Shown: positions 1-9,122 of the stretch, one piece after another
How positions within the stretch are numbered: the first letter of the stretch is position 1
Layout of the letters: each line of letters begins with the position of its first letter
From: Luteolibacter arcticus
GTDB lineage: Bacteria > Verrucomicrobiota > Verrucomicrobiia > Verrucomicrobiales > Akkermansiaceae
Direction: 5' to 3'
Assembly: GCF_025950235.1 (NCBI RefSeq)
Contig: NZ_JAPDDT010000011.1
Coordinates: forward strand, 62,001-126,000
DNA: 64,000 bases
Made by a program: the position numbers and the translations under genes
Notes under the pieces: model-generated
Told to the model about the DNA's origin: nothing
The model's input: the letters and a program-made list of their open reading frames with translations, nothing else
Database searches by the model: none

Positions 1-1
1 C

Positions 2-2416
2 GCGCCGCAAGAGTCCCTCGCCAGCCAGGCCAACCACCATTTCGCCAACGGCCCGGGCCGCATCATCGGCGCGCTTGACCGTTTCCGCCGCGCGGAAGCC
101 CAGGGCATCGAACCGATGAAAGCCAACATGACCGAGGTCGTGGACTTCATCGACTTCATTTCCTCCGGCATGAACCGGGTGAACCTGGTGGAAACCAAGA
201 ACCCGGCAGGCACCGTCGTTTACTACGACCACCTCGCGGAGCTCGAGCGGGACGACAACGGCCGCATCACGCGCATCGCCGTGGATGGCCGGAGCTATCA
301 ACTCACGCTCTCGCCGACCGGCATCGTGACTCAGGTGGCTAGCACCGCCTACGATCCCGGCTTGCGTGCCTGGTGGAAGTTCGACGAAGGCACCGGCACC
401 GTGGCCGACGACTCCACCGGCCGCCCGCAGGACGGCGCGGTCACCGGCGCGACCTGGACCGCCGGGATCGCGGGAAATGCCCTCGCTTTCAACGGCGTGG
501 ACAACGGTGTCCTGATGGGTACCGCGCCGGCGATCACCGGGACCGGCGATTTCACCGTCTCCGCATGGGTCAAGCTCGCTCCGGGCTCCAGCGGCGGCAC
601 CATCATCCAGCAGCGCGAGCCGGGAGCGGCCGGCTATCAGGGCGAATACATGCTGAACGTGAAAGCAGACGGGAAAGTCGAGTTCTTCGTTTACGGAACC
701 TCGGCCTACCAGTTCAACCTCACCACCACCACCGCCATCAACGACAACCTGTGGCACCTCGTCTCCGGCGTCCGTTCAGGCTCCGGCGGCACGGTGTTCA
801 TCGATGGAATTTCCGCCGCCACGGGCTCCGGCCCCGTGCAGCTGCTGAACTCCCTAGCGGTGTCCGTCGGCTATGACTACCGCGACAACAACAAGCGCTT
901 CAACGGACTGATCGACGATGTCCGCATCTATGAACGCGCCCTGAGTGCCGCCGAACTCGACGCCCTTCACGACAGTTTAAATCGCGCGCCGGTCTTCGAT
1001 CCGGTGGCGGTGGCCGCTTTCCAGGCCGCCGAGGGCGAGGCGATCGCGGGCGAGGCCTACGACGCTACCTTTTCCGGCACCGCCTTTGATCCTGATGGCG
1101 ACAGCCTGACCTTCACCAAGCAAGCCGGCCCCGCGTGGCTAACGGTCGGCGCGAACGGCGTCCTGTCGGGCACTCCGGCCGCCGCGGACGAGGGGAGCCA
1201 GTCCGTCACGATCCGCGCCACGGACCCTGCCGGCGCGTCGGCTTCCGCGGTCTTCGACCTCACGGTCATCGTCCGCCGCAGCCTCGCGGTGAACTTCTCG
1301 AACTCCTCAGCCGCCAGCACCGGGGTGCAGGCCACGGAGAATACCAACGCGCTGAACACCGCCGTCGCCGTCGCCGGACCCGTGGTTTGGAACAATCAGC
1401 CGATCAACGACTCGGGCAACGGCGCTCTTTCGAACGGCCGCGGCACCGGCACCTACTCCGGCGTCACGGTGAATTCCTTCTCCTCCGCTCCCGCGCAGAT
1501 CGGCTCCGAAAGCCTTTCCGGCAGCGATGCCTCGCAGCGGGTGTTCCGCTATTTCCTGAACGACGGCGAAGGCGGTTCCAGCTACTTCAATGGCGACAGC
1601 GTGGGTGCCTCGATCCACCTCACCGGGCTCGCACAATTCCTCACCGCGAACCGGGCGACGACCTACACGCTGACGCTGCTTTTCAATGCCGACAGCACCA
1701 GCACCACCGCACCTTTCCGCACCGCGACCGTTCGTAGCGGGGTGCCAGCCGCGCCATCGGTGAATGCCATCGGCAACCTCAGCTTTCTCGGCACGATCGC
1801 CCCGACGCTGCTCGGCGATGGCAAGCAACCGCTGCCCGCCGTTGGTAACAGCACCACCGGCAAGCGCGGCTGGGGCCGGCTGACCGGACTCAGCGCCGGC
1901 AACATTACCATCGCCGTGCCGATCCGCTCCGGAAGCGCCCGCGGCTCCATCTCCGGCTTCATCCTCACGCCCACCAGCGGTCCGCTGCCGCTCATCCAGG
2001 ACGGCTATCTCCAGTGGGCCGACACCCGCTTCGGCAGCGCGTCGGAAGATCCGGAGACCGCCGGTGAAAGCGCCGATCCGAACGGCGACGGCGTGCCGAA
2101 CCTGCTCGCCTACGCCATGGGCATCGATCCGCTCGCGCCGCCCGCCCCCGGAGCCACCGCCGCGCAGCGCGGACGCATCGAACTCGCGAAAGGAAGCGGC
2201 ACCTTCCACTTCGACTACCAGCGAGATACGACCACGACCGGCGTCGGTCTCGTCATCGAAGACAGTACCGACCTCGGCGACACCAGCGAGTGGGCACCGG
2301 CCGACGTGGTGGAAGAAGTCCTTTCCGACGAAGCCGGCATCCAAACCCTCCGTGCGACCTTCACACCGCCTCCGGGTGACGCCCGCCGGTTCTTCCGGCT
2401 GCGCGTCTCACGCTGA
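2..2416 (+). CDS. Giant secreted LamG-domain protein, C-terminal part (5' end outside window)
   Basis: The frame is open from the first bases of the window to TGA at 2416, so the start and any signal peptide lie upstream. The visible part is about 804 residues. After an unrecognised N-terminal stretch comes a LamG/concanavalin-like domain (bases about 352-975, WWKFDEGTGTVADDSTG to IDDVRIYERALS). A putative Ig/cadherin-like domain of He_PIG type follows (about 985-1270). Next is a roughly 230-residue module with the motif ATENTNAL (about 1280-1975), and last a C-terminal module (about 2000-2416) with DPNGDGVPNLLAYAMGIDP, ending in RRFFRLRVSR. The last two modules recur at the ends of the proteins at 2596-7185 and 16192-23781. 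LamG domains commonly bind sugars or proteins outside the cell. The enzyme activity, if any, would be in the missing N-terminus. Probably cell-surface or extracellular; function unknown. Confidence 0.85.
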   Translation, partial: APQESLASQANHHFANGPGRIIGALDRFRRAEAQGIEPMKANMTEVVDFIDFISSGMNRVNLVETKNPAGTVVYYDHLAELERDDNGRITRIAVDGRSYQLTLSPTGIVTQVASTAYDPGLRAWWKFDEGTGTVADDSTGRPQDGAVTGATWTAGIAGNALAFNGVDNGVLMGTAPAITGTGDFTVSAWVKLAPGSSGGTIIQQREPGAAGYQGEYMLNVKADGKVEFFVYGTSAYQFNLTTTTAINDNLWHLVSGVRSGSGGTVFIDGISAATGSGPVQLLNSLAVSVGYDYRDNNKRFNGLIDDVRIYERALSAAELDALHDSLNRAPVFDPVAVAAFQAAEGEAIAGEAYDATFSGTAFDPDGDSLTFTKQAGPAWLTVGANGVLSGTPAAADEGSQSVTIRATDPAGASASAVFDLTVIVRRSLAVNFSNSSAASTGVQATENTNALNTAVAVAGPVVWNNQPINDSGNGALSNGRGTGTYSGVTVNSFSSAPAQIGSESLSGSDASQRVFRYFLNDGEGGSSYFNGDSVGASIHLTGLAQFLTANRATTYTLTLLFNADSTSTTAPFRTATVRSGVPAAPSVNAIGNLSFLGTIAPTLLGDGKQPLPAVGNSTTGKRGWGRLTGLSAGNITIAVPIRSGSARGSISGFILTPTSGPLPLIQDGYLQWADTRFGSASEDPETAGESADPNGDGVPNLLAYAMGIDPLAPPAPGATAAQRGRIELAKGSGTFHFDYQRDTTTTGVGLVIEDSTDLGDTSEWAPADVVEEVLSDEAGIQTLRATFTPPPGDARRFFRLRVSR
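1271..2416 (+). repeat. Dispersed repeat copy A (ATENTNAL module plus C-terminal module)
   Basis: This coding segment is closely similar to 6037-7185 and 22612-23781. All three encode a VIVRRSLAV-type start, ATENTNAL or a variant, WNNQ, GRGTG/GHGTG, DASQRVFRY, GASIHLTGL, LTLLFNADS, and the C-terminal LLAYAMGIDPLAP and RRFFRLR motifs. Confidence 0.85.
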
Positions 2417-2595
2417 GCCCGGCGCGGCTGCGATGTCGATTGCTCGGCACCGCAGTCAGCAGCGGCATCCAAAGAGTTACGAGAAGCACGACTTGGTCGT
2501 CAGATTCCGATGGGATGATGCTATTTCAGCATGGTCGGCCCCGCCCTGAATTCTATCGACATTCCTTTCATCCCATCCGAAGCGAACAGAACACC

Positions 2596-5500
2596 ATGAG
2601 GTCCAAACTCTTCCTGCTTGTCATTGCACTGGTCTGCCCAGCCGGTCTCCGCGCTCAGGCCGAGCCGTTGGATAACTTCAGCCAAATCTTGTCCGACGGG
2701 GTCGCCAACATCATCGTAGATTTCACCCGGGTGAGCATGCGTAGCGACAACTTCGGAGTTATGCTCCAAGATTCCGCAGGAAAATTCACGGCTTTTCAAC
2801 CCGGTGCCCACCGCACTTACTTCGGAACCTGCATCAGCCATCCAGGAGCCTCTGCCCTCGCCTTAAGAAAGGCAAATGGCACCCTGATATGGCGCATCAT
2901 TTTCGAAGACGGCTCGAACTGGACCTCCACGGGAAGTGGTGTTGTTGTCCGCAAGGTGCCAACCTGGACTCCCAGATGGCCCAGCAATGCCCTGTCGATC
3001 AACGGAGGGGCGGGAGCTGATGTTCGCGCCATTGAAATCGCCATCGATCTATCCTACAGGGAATTTGCCGCCACTAACTCGAATGCCGCAGACGCCATCG
3101 ACATGGCCGAATTCTCGGTCCTGAGCACGAATGCGATCTTCCTGAGAGATTGCGCCATCCTGCATCGGATTGGCAAGATAGTCATCCGTACCAGCACCGT
3201 CACCGACCCCTACGAGGCCATGACGGCAAATACCTCCAACATGCTGCTTGCTGAAGCCAGTCGCCAGTGGAACGGGCCAGGCGCGGTCCTTCGTTCCGTA
3301 GTGGGAGCGACCTATCAGCAGGCGTGCGTTGTCACCCCTGCCGTTCAGGGAGGATTGACGACGATAGGCCCGTTCAATGGCAACCAGAGTACAACCGCCA
3401 ATGGCGCTGAAGCCAACGGTGATTTTTTCAATGTCTGGAGACATGAGTCGGGGCATGCCTGGGGCGCGACTCACGAGGAAGGAGGGCCGGATCAACCGGA
3501 AGGTCCAACCATCATGTCCGGCAACAGCATGGCACGTTTCTCAAGCCCGGACATCGCAGCTTTCATTGCCTTTGGAAACGCACAACTCTCCGGTATCACC
3601 CGGATGGGGCCCTACCCGCTTTCCCTGCCACCGCGCGCCAATGCCGACCGGGTGCGCCTTTCCGGTCAGGGCGAGCCGGTCTTGGTGGATGTGATCGCCA
3701 ACGATTCCGACTCGAATGGTCAGCCGCTGAAGCTCACCTCTCCAGACGAACAAGGACGATTCTCACAGCTCGGCGGTTCCGTAACCCTTTCGGTGGGCAC
3801 CGGCCCCGGCGGACGAGACCAAATCCTCTATACGCCACCGCCGTTCACAACCACCGGAACCGACTCGTTCTTCTATCAAATTCAGGATCCTGATAAGAGA
3901 ACCGCCACGGGCTACGTGGTCCTCAAACCCTATTACGACAACGAACTGGTCGGCCAATGGAGCTTTGACGAGAATTCAGGTGACGTGACCGCCGACTCTT
4001 CCTCCGGGCAGCTCAACGGAGACATCCAGACCTCGAAGTGGCTCGAGAACGGCCGCTTTGGTCCGGGACTCTCCTTTGACGGAGAATCCACCAGCGCAAT
4101 CCTCACACCTCCGCCTGACTTCGTCTCCAACACGATCACCTTCGCCGGCTGGATTCGTCGCAAAGGGCTACAGGTCGAAAGTGCTGGAATCGCAGTCGAA
4201 TATGTCGGTTTGACTTTCGGTGCAAACAACAGCTTACGGGGGATATGGCATGCCGACAATCAGCGCTATAGTTTAAACTCCACCTTGGTCCCTCCAGATG
4301 ACACCTGGACGTTTGTCGCGCTCACCGTCTCTCCCACAAAGGCAACGCTGTATATGAAGCCGCAGGGTGGCATCCTTCAAAAGGCATCTTCTCCTACACG
4401 AGATTTCCTGCCACGAGCGTTCGAACGCAAGATTGTCTTTGGCGGTGACTACGGCCGGAATACCTGGCGGTTCCGCGGCGACCTGGATCACTTTCTCCTG
4501 TATAAACGCACGCTCACCGAACCTGAAGTCGGTGCTCTCGCCCTTGGCAACGGCCCGGCGCGGGTTCTTTCTCCCTCTGCCAATGAAGAAATCAAGGCCG
4601 GAGCCGCATTCAACCTGACCTGGGCCGGCACCGGCCCAAGCACCTATCGGGTCTATCTGGGCGGGGATTTTGCGACCGTGCGCGATGCCCTGCCCGGCTC
4701 CCCTTCGGATCTTGGAACCTTCCTCGCAACCTCACTCACCAATCCGGGACTCCACTCAGGAAGCTGGTTCTGGCGCGTTGACTCCACCGATCCGCAGGGA
4801 ATCGTTTTCAAAGGTGCAACCATACCCTTCATCGCCACTGAAGATCCGCTCGGGATGGTCGGTTGGTGGAAAATGAACGCCACCTCGGGTGACCTTGCGG
4901 ACGACTCCACCGGTCGCGGCGGCCACGGCAGCGTGACCGGAGGTACCTGGACACCCGGACGCCGGGCGGGCGCCCTTTCATTCGATGGTTCGGGCGGGGT
5001 TTCTTGCGGCACCCGTGCCTCCATCAGTGGACCCGGTGCATTCTCCGTAGGTGCCTGGGTTCGTATCCCCACCAGTCATGCCAACCAGGCAGTCATCGTT
5101 CAGCAGCGGTCTCCGAATCTTTTCAATGGACAATACGCGCTCCGCGTGGATGGCGACGGGAAGCCATCTTTCTGGGTTTATGGGGACAATGCCGAGCAGT
5201 TCAATTTCAAGGCGGTTAGTTCCATCAAAGACAACCAGTGGCACCACGTGATGGCGGTCCGCGAGGGAAACATGGGCCACATTTACATCGATGGAACGCT
5301 CTCTAACAGTGCCAGCGGCATCGCCAGAAGCCTGAACCCCGCCATCGCGGTTTTCATGGGCTACGACGCGCGCGACCGAAACCGGTATCTCACCGGCGCG
5401 ATTGACGACGTCCGGATTTTTAACCGCGCCCTCGGCGCGGACGAGATCAACACCCTCATCAACCGGGCACCCGCGTTCAGCCCGGCTTCGCTAACATTCA

Positions 5501-7185
5501 GCGCGACCGAGGACATGGGTTTCTCCGGCCAACTCTCCGCCAACGACCTCGATATCCGCTCAGGTGAAGTTCTAAACTTCGTCAAAATTTCTGGCCCCCC
5601 CTGGCTCACCATCTCGCCTAACGGATTGCTCGTCGGCACTCCGGTGAATTCCAACGTGGGACCGAACCACTTCATCGTGCGGGTGACCGACACGGCGGGG
5701 CAGTTCGCGGAAGCAACGCTCACCCTCACGGTGCTGAATGTGAATGACGCCCCGGTCTTCGACGCTGCGGCTGCCAGGGCCTTCCAAGCGTCGAATGGAA
5801 AGGTCGTCGCAGGAGAGTCCTACTCCGCCGTTTTCTCAGCCACCGCCTCCGATGCCGATGGAGACAACCTCACCTACCTCAAGCAATCGGGGCCCGAGTG
5901 GCTGAAAGTCGGCGATAGCGGTACCTTGTCCGGCACTCCAGCGATCACCGATGAAGGAACGACAGCCGTCACCATCCTCGCCAAGGATTTCAGTGGCGAG
6001 TGGGCAGAGACCACTTTTGACATCACCGTCATCGTCCGTCGCGGTCTCGCGGTGGGCTTCTCGAATTCCACCGAGGCCAACACCGCAGTGCTGGCCACGG
6101 AGAACACCAACGCTCTGAAAGCGGCCATCGCCGTCAATGGACTTATCGTCTGGAACAACCAATCGATTGACGACGCAGGCAACGGAACCTTGGCGAACGG
6201 ACACGGCACCGGAACCTATTTCGGAGTTACGGTGAATTCGTTCTCTTCCGTCCCCTATCAGCGCGGCTCGTCATCTCTCTCGGTCAGCGATGCTTCCCAA
6301 CGGGTGTTCCGCTACTACCTCGACGATGGCGACAGTGGTGGCTACTTCGACGGCGACTCGATCGGTGCATCCATCCACCTCACCGGACTCGGCCAGCTCC
6401 TCAGCGCAAACCGGGCCACGAACTACACGCTCACCCTACTCTTCAACGCCGACAGCACCTCCGGCACGCCTTTCCATCCGGCGACTGTCCGCGACGGCGT
6501 ACCCTCCACGCCATCCTTCACAGCGATCCGCAGCCTGCCGCTTCTCGGAACTATTAACCCGACGCTTCTCGGCGATGGCAAGCAACCACTGCCGTCCGTA
6601 GGCACCGATATCGGCGGCCAGCGCGGCTGGGGCAGGTTCACCGGCCTCACGGCGAACAACCTCACCATCTCGCTGCCCGCTAGGTCCGGAAACACGCGGG
6701 GCTCAATTGCAGGATTCATCATCACCCCGAACACTGACATTCTTCCGCAGGCAAACGCCGGCGAGCAGGACGGCTATGCTCAATGGCTCAACAGTCACTT
6801 TGGTGCCGCCGAGGGAAATCCGCAGACAGCAGGTGAAACCGCAGATCCCAACGCAGACGGCGTGCAGAACCTGCTGGCCTACGCAATGGGTATCGACCCG
6901 CTCGCGCCAGCCGCAGCCGGGGCAACGGCGGCCCAGCGTGGTCACCTCGAACTGTCGAAAGGAAGCGGGACCTTCCATTTCGACTACCAGCGCGACCTGA
7001 CCGCTTCCGGCGTCAGCCTCATCATCGAGGGATGCGCCGATCTCGGTAATCCCGTCGCATGGGAACCGGCCAATGTGGTGGAAGAAATCGTGTCGGAGGA
7101 AGCCGGCATCCGCACGATCCGTGCGACCTACACGCCGCCTTCGGGCGACCACCGCAGATTCTTCCGCTTGCGCGCCAGCCGCTGA
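2596..7185 (+). CDS. Giant secreted metzincin-like metallopeptidase with LamG and cadherin-like domains
   Basis: I chose ATG 2596 because it opens a clear signal peptide (MRSKLFLLVIALVCPAGLRA); longer in-frame starts upstream are not signal-like. The product is 1529 residues. Residues 283-293 read HESGHAWGATH, the zinc-binding HExxHxxGxxH of metzincin-type peptidases, followed by a possible Met-turn (TIMSGNSM). Then come a cadherin-like domain (about 350-445), LamG 1 (about 450-648), a fibronectin-like stretch (about 655-745), LamG 2 (about 753-952), cadherin-like and He_PIG-like domains (about 956-1146), the ATENTNAL module (about 1151-1378, here LATENTNAL) and the C-terminal module ending RRFFRLRASR. 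Known: LamG and cadherin-like modules in bacteria are extracellular. Inferred: an exported protease held at or near the surface. Its C-terminal half is paralogous to the protein ending at 2416 and to the one at 16192. A hairpin follows at 7223. Confidence 0.85.
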   Translation: MRSKLFLLVIALVCPAGLRAQAEPLDNFSQILSDGVANIIVDFTRVSMRSDNFGVMLQDSAGKFTAFQPGAHRTYFGTCISHPGASALALRKANGTLIWRIIFEDGSNWTSTGSGVVVRKVPTWTPRWPSNALSINGGAGADVRAIEIAIDLSYREFAATNSNAADAIDMAEFSVLSTNAIFLRDCAILHRIGKIVIRTSTVTDPYEAMTANTSNMLLAEASRQWNGPGAVLRSVVGATYQQACVVTPAVQGGLTTIGPFNGNQSTTANGAEANGDFFNVWRHESGHAWGATHEEGGPDQPEGPTIMSGNSMARFSSPDIAAFIAFGNAQLSGITRMGPYPLSLPPRANADRVRLSGQGEPVLVDVIANDSDSNGQPLKLTSPDEQGRFSQLGGSVTLSVGTGPGGRDQILYTPPPFTTTGTDSFFYQIQDPDKRTATGYVVLKPYYDNELVGQWSFDENSGDVTADSSSGQLNGDIQTSKWLENGRFGPGLSFDGESTSAILTPPPDFVSNTITFAGWIRRKGLQVESAGIAVEYVGLTFGANNSLRGIWHADNQRYSLNSTLVPPDDTWTFVALTVSPTKATLYMKPQGGILQKASSPTRDFLPRAFERKIVFGGDYGRNTWRFRGDLDHFLLYKRTLTEPEVGALALGNGPARVLSPSANEEIKAGAAFNLTWAGTGPSTYRVYLGGDFATVRDALPGSPSDLGTFLATSLTNPGLHSGSWFWRVDSTDPQGIVFKGATIPFIATEDPLGMVGWWKMNATSGDLADDSTGRGGHGSVTGGTWTPGRRAGALSFDGSGGVSCGTRASISGPGAFSVGAWVRIPTSHANQAVIVQQRSPNLFNGQYALRVDGDGKPSFWVYGDNAEQFNFKAVSSIKDNQWHHVMAVREGNMGHIYIDGTLSNSASGIARSLNPAIAVFMGYDARDRNRYLTGAIDDVRIFNRALGADEINTLINRAPAFSPASLTFSATEDMGFSGQLSANDLDIRSGEVLNFVKISGPPWLTISPNGLLVGTPVNSNVGPNHFIVRVTDTAGQFAEATLTLTVLNVNDAPVFDAAAARAFQASNGKVVAGESYSAVFSATASDADGDNLTYLKQSGPEWLKVGDSGTLSGTPAITDEGTTAVTILAKDFSGEWAETTFDITVIVRRGLAVGFSNSTEANTAVLATENTNALKAAIAVNGLIVWNNQSIDDAGNGTLANGHGTGTYFGVTVNSFSSVPYQRGSSSLSVSDASQRVFRYYLDDGDSGGYFDGDSIGASIHLTGLGQLLSANRATNYTLTLLFNADSTSGTPFHPATVRDGVPSTPSFTAIRSLPLLGTINPTLLGDGKQPLPSVGTDIGGQRGWGRFTGLTANNLTISLPARSGNTRGSIAGFIITPNTDILPQANAGEQDGYAQWLNSHFGAAEGNPQTAGETADPNADGVQNLLAYAMGIDPLAPAAAGATAAQRGHLELSKGSGTFHFDYQRDLTASGVSLIIEGCADLGNPVAWEPANVVEEIVSEEAGIRTIRATYTPPSGDHRRFFRLRASR
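6037..7185 (+). repeat. Dispersed repeat copy B (ATENTNAL module plus C-terminal module)
   Basis: Paralogous to 1271-2416 and 22612-23781. Together with copy C, the similarity continues past the stop codon into a GCGCATCGGCC hairpin, so the duplicated unit included the 3' flank. Confidence 0.8.
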
Positions 7186-7222
7186 CACGTCGGGGAGGGC
7201 GTTCCGCCGGCTCGGGCGCATC

Positions 7223-7255
7223 GGCCGCGGTGACGGGCTTCCCGTGGCCGCGGCC
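7223..7255 (+). terminator. Hairpin after the metallopeptidase gene
   Basis: GGCCGCGG (7223-7230) pairs with CCGCGGCC (7248-7255), and the inner ACGG with CCGT. It lies 38 bases after the stop. There is no long T tract directly after it (CTTCAGTCTC). The flank GCGCATCGGCC is shared with the terminator at 23817, which supports a conserved function. Confidence 0.6.
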
Positions 7256-7298
7256 CTTCAGTCTCAATCTTCACCCTACCCACTTCCTGCTAATCGGC

Positions 7299-8156
7299 AT
7301 GTCAGACTACTCCTCATCCACCAGATCACCCGCATCTTATCCTCACCTCGCCTCTTCCGCTTTGCTCGCCCTCACCGGCATCTTCCTCGGCGCGGACCAC
7401 GGCTTTGCCGAAGCTCCCACGGCCGCCCAAGAAGCGCCCGCAACCATGCCCGCGACGCCGGGGCTGGAGGTCAAGATCTTCCCCATCCGAGAGAAGAATC
7501 TGAGCAGTCTCATCTATGTTCCCGAGGGCTATGAAACCCCGGGGAAGAAATGGCCGCTGATCATTTTCTTGCACGGAGCGGGACAGAAGGGAACGGACAC
7601 CGAGAAGCTCAAGCGCAACGGCCCCATCTCGCGGGTGCTTCAAGGGAAGAAGTTTCCCTTCGTGATTCTCGCCCCCCAATGTCCCGAGAATGGGTATTGG
7701 TCCAAACCCGAGCAAGTCGGCCAGCTCAATGAGATTCTCGATACCACCCTCAAGGAATACCACATCGACGAGACACGGGTTTATCTCACGGGGCTGAGCA
7801 TGGGCGCCCATGGCGTCTGGAATTTCGCGGCCGCCCATCCTGAACGATTCGCTGCGATCGCGCCCATCGCCGGTGGCGCTGGTACGGAAGGCGGCAAGGT
7901 CGGAGAAGCGGCACGCCGGCTGGTCAAAATGCCCATCTGGGTCTTTCATGGCGACGCGGATGACCGGGTCGAGTTCAAACAATCCCAAATCATCGTGGAT
8001 GCCCTCAAGGAAGCGGGCGCCGGCGACAACCTCCAGTTCACCATTTATCCCGGCGTGAAGCACGATTCATGGACGGCCACTTACAATAACGACGGGCTCT
8101 ACACTTGGTTTTTGTCGCATCGGAAACAGCCCCCCTCGAATCCTTCCGGCAACTAA
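7299..8156 (+). CDS. Secreted alpha/beta-hydrolase esterase (PHB depolymerase/carboxylesterase-like)
   Basis: The product is 285 residues. ATG 7299 gives a plausible export signal (hydrophobic ASSALLALTGIFLGA, then Ala-rich). The core has the family marks: an oxyanion-type LIIFLHGAGQKG, the nucleophile elbow GLSMGAHG (G-x-S-x-G), the acid in HGDADDRVE, and the catalytic His in VKHDSW. The order Ser-Asp-His and the overall length fit feruloyl-esterase/PHB-depolymerase-like enzymes such as the LpqC group. These hydrolyse ester bonds in polymers or their side chains, which suits the polysaccharide-degrading context. It starts 113 bases after the metallopeptidase stop, beyond that gene's hairpin, so it is probably its own unit. 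The substrate cannot be read from sequence. Confidence 0.85.
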   Translation: MSDYSSSTRSPASYPHLASSALLALTGIFLGADHGFAEAPTAAQEAPATMPATPGLEVKIFPIREKNLSSLIYVPEGYETPGKKWPLIIFLHGAGQKGTDTEKLKRNGPISRVLQGKKFPFVILAPQCPENGYWSKPEQVGQLNEILDTTLKEYHIDETRVYLTGLSMGAHGVWNFAAAHPERFAAIAPIAGGAGTEGGKVGEAARRLVKMPIWVFHGDADDRVEFKQSQIIVDALKEAGAGDNLQFTIYPGVKHDSWTATYNNDGLYTWFLSHRKQPPSNPSGN

Positions 8157-8257
8157 AGAAAGCTGGCCGAAGCCCTCGACATTGCTGGCGGTTTCGCACG
8201 GACAATTCCGCGAGCGACCGGTATTTAAACCAACACACCTTTTCACCCGAACCACTC

Positions 8258-8965
8258 ATGACCATCCGCCGACTTTCGCTAGTCGTCTTCGTGCTAATCC
8301 TGCTTTACCTCGGATTTTCCCTCGGGGGATTCTTCCGGCGGGAAAGCCCGGCCGCGGAACGACCTGCGTCCCGAGGGGCGGCCGCCTTGAAGGAGATCCT
8401 TTCCGGAGCGGAGCTTGAGCCGGCCAAATTCCCCACCAAGACGGGTCCTCGTCCAGGAAACGGGAGTCCAAAGCGAAAGGTGGTGACTTCGGACATCGAT
8501 ACGGTGTTGCAGCCGGGCCAGATGCTGGTCACCGGCGGCTACCCGACGCGGGCCGGCCGCCGGGAGTTCATCATGATCGCCGCCGAACGCCATCCCGAGC
8601 CCGGCTACCCGGATCAGATCAAATTGACGGCCCGCGTCATGGACCTTGATCCCGCGGCGATGGGAGCCGCCGGCTTGGAGGACCTTGAATCCGACCGTGC
8701 CAGCACCCGGCAACACGGCCAGATCTGGGAGCCGGAGGAGGCGAAGGGAACGCTCGAGGCCCTCACCTCGCATTCCGGGGCGACTACTCTCAACCGCCCA
8801 ACCCTAATGACCAAGCCCGGCTTGCCCGCCTCCATCACGATGGGACATGACGGCAATGATGATGAATTCCTGCTCGAGACCATGGTCGGTTTCGCGGCAG
8901 ACGGCAGCGGTATTACCTTGGAGCTCGAAGTGAAGAGCATCACCAGCAAGGCGGCCGGAAACTGA
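8258..8965 (+). CDS. Membrane-anchored or secreted protein with a secretin-like C-terminal stretch
   Basis: The product is 235 residues. ATG 8258 opens a single hydrophobic N-terminal segment (about residues 5-25, LSLVVFVLILLYLGFSLGG), so the protein is exported or anchored. The middle has no motif I recognise. The C-terminal 65 residues (LEALTSHSGATTLNRPTLMTKPG, then PASITMG, then ETMVGFAADGSGITLELEV) resemble the strand pattern near the end of type II/III secretin domains, where a conserved 'x-RP-x-x-T-x-x-G-x-PA-x-I-x-x-G' turn is followed by a 'G-x-x-L-x-x-x' hairpin. The full multimerising secretin domain is absent, so it could not form a pore alone. This is a weak similarity by eye. It lies 101 bases after the esterase and 254 bases before the sigma factor. 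Confidence 0.6.
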   Translation: MTIRRLSLVVFVLILLYLGFSLGGFFRRESPAAERPASRGAAALKEILSGAELEPAKFPTKTGPRPGNGSPKRKVVTSDIDTVLQPGQMLVTGGYPTRAGRREFIMIAAERHPEPGYPDQIKLTARVMDLDPAAMGAAGLEDLESDRASTRQHGQIWEPEEAKGTLEALTSHSGATTLNRPTLMTKPGLPASITMGHDGNDDEFLLETMVGFAADGSGITLELEVKSITSKAAGN

Positions 8966-9122
8966 CTTCTCCGCAACGGGTTCGACGGCTTTCCGCGAAA
9001 GGAGATCCATTCGTCTGCCATCGGGAATCCGCCGGGGCGAAAGTCGTGCGGCGGTAGTCATCCCATCGGAAAGCCGGGCGGCGGTCGGGTTCCATGGGGA
9101 AAGCCGGCTTTCCGCGCTAGAT

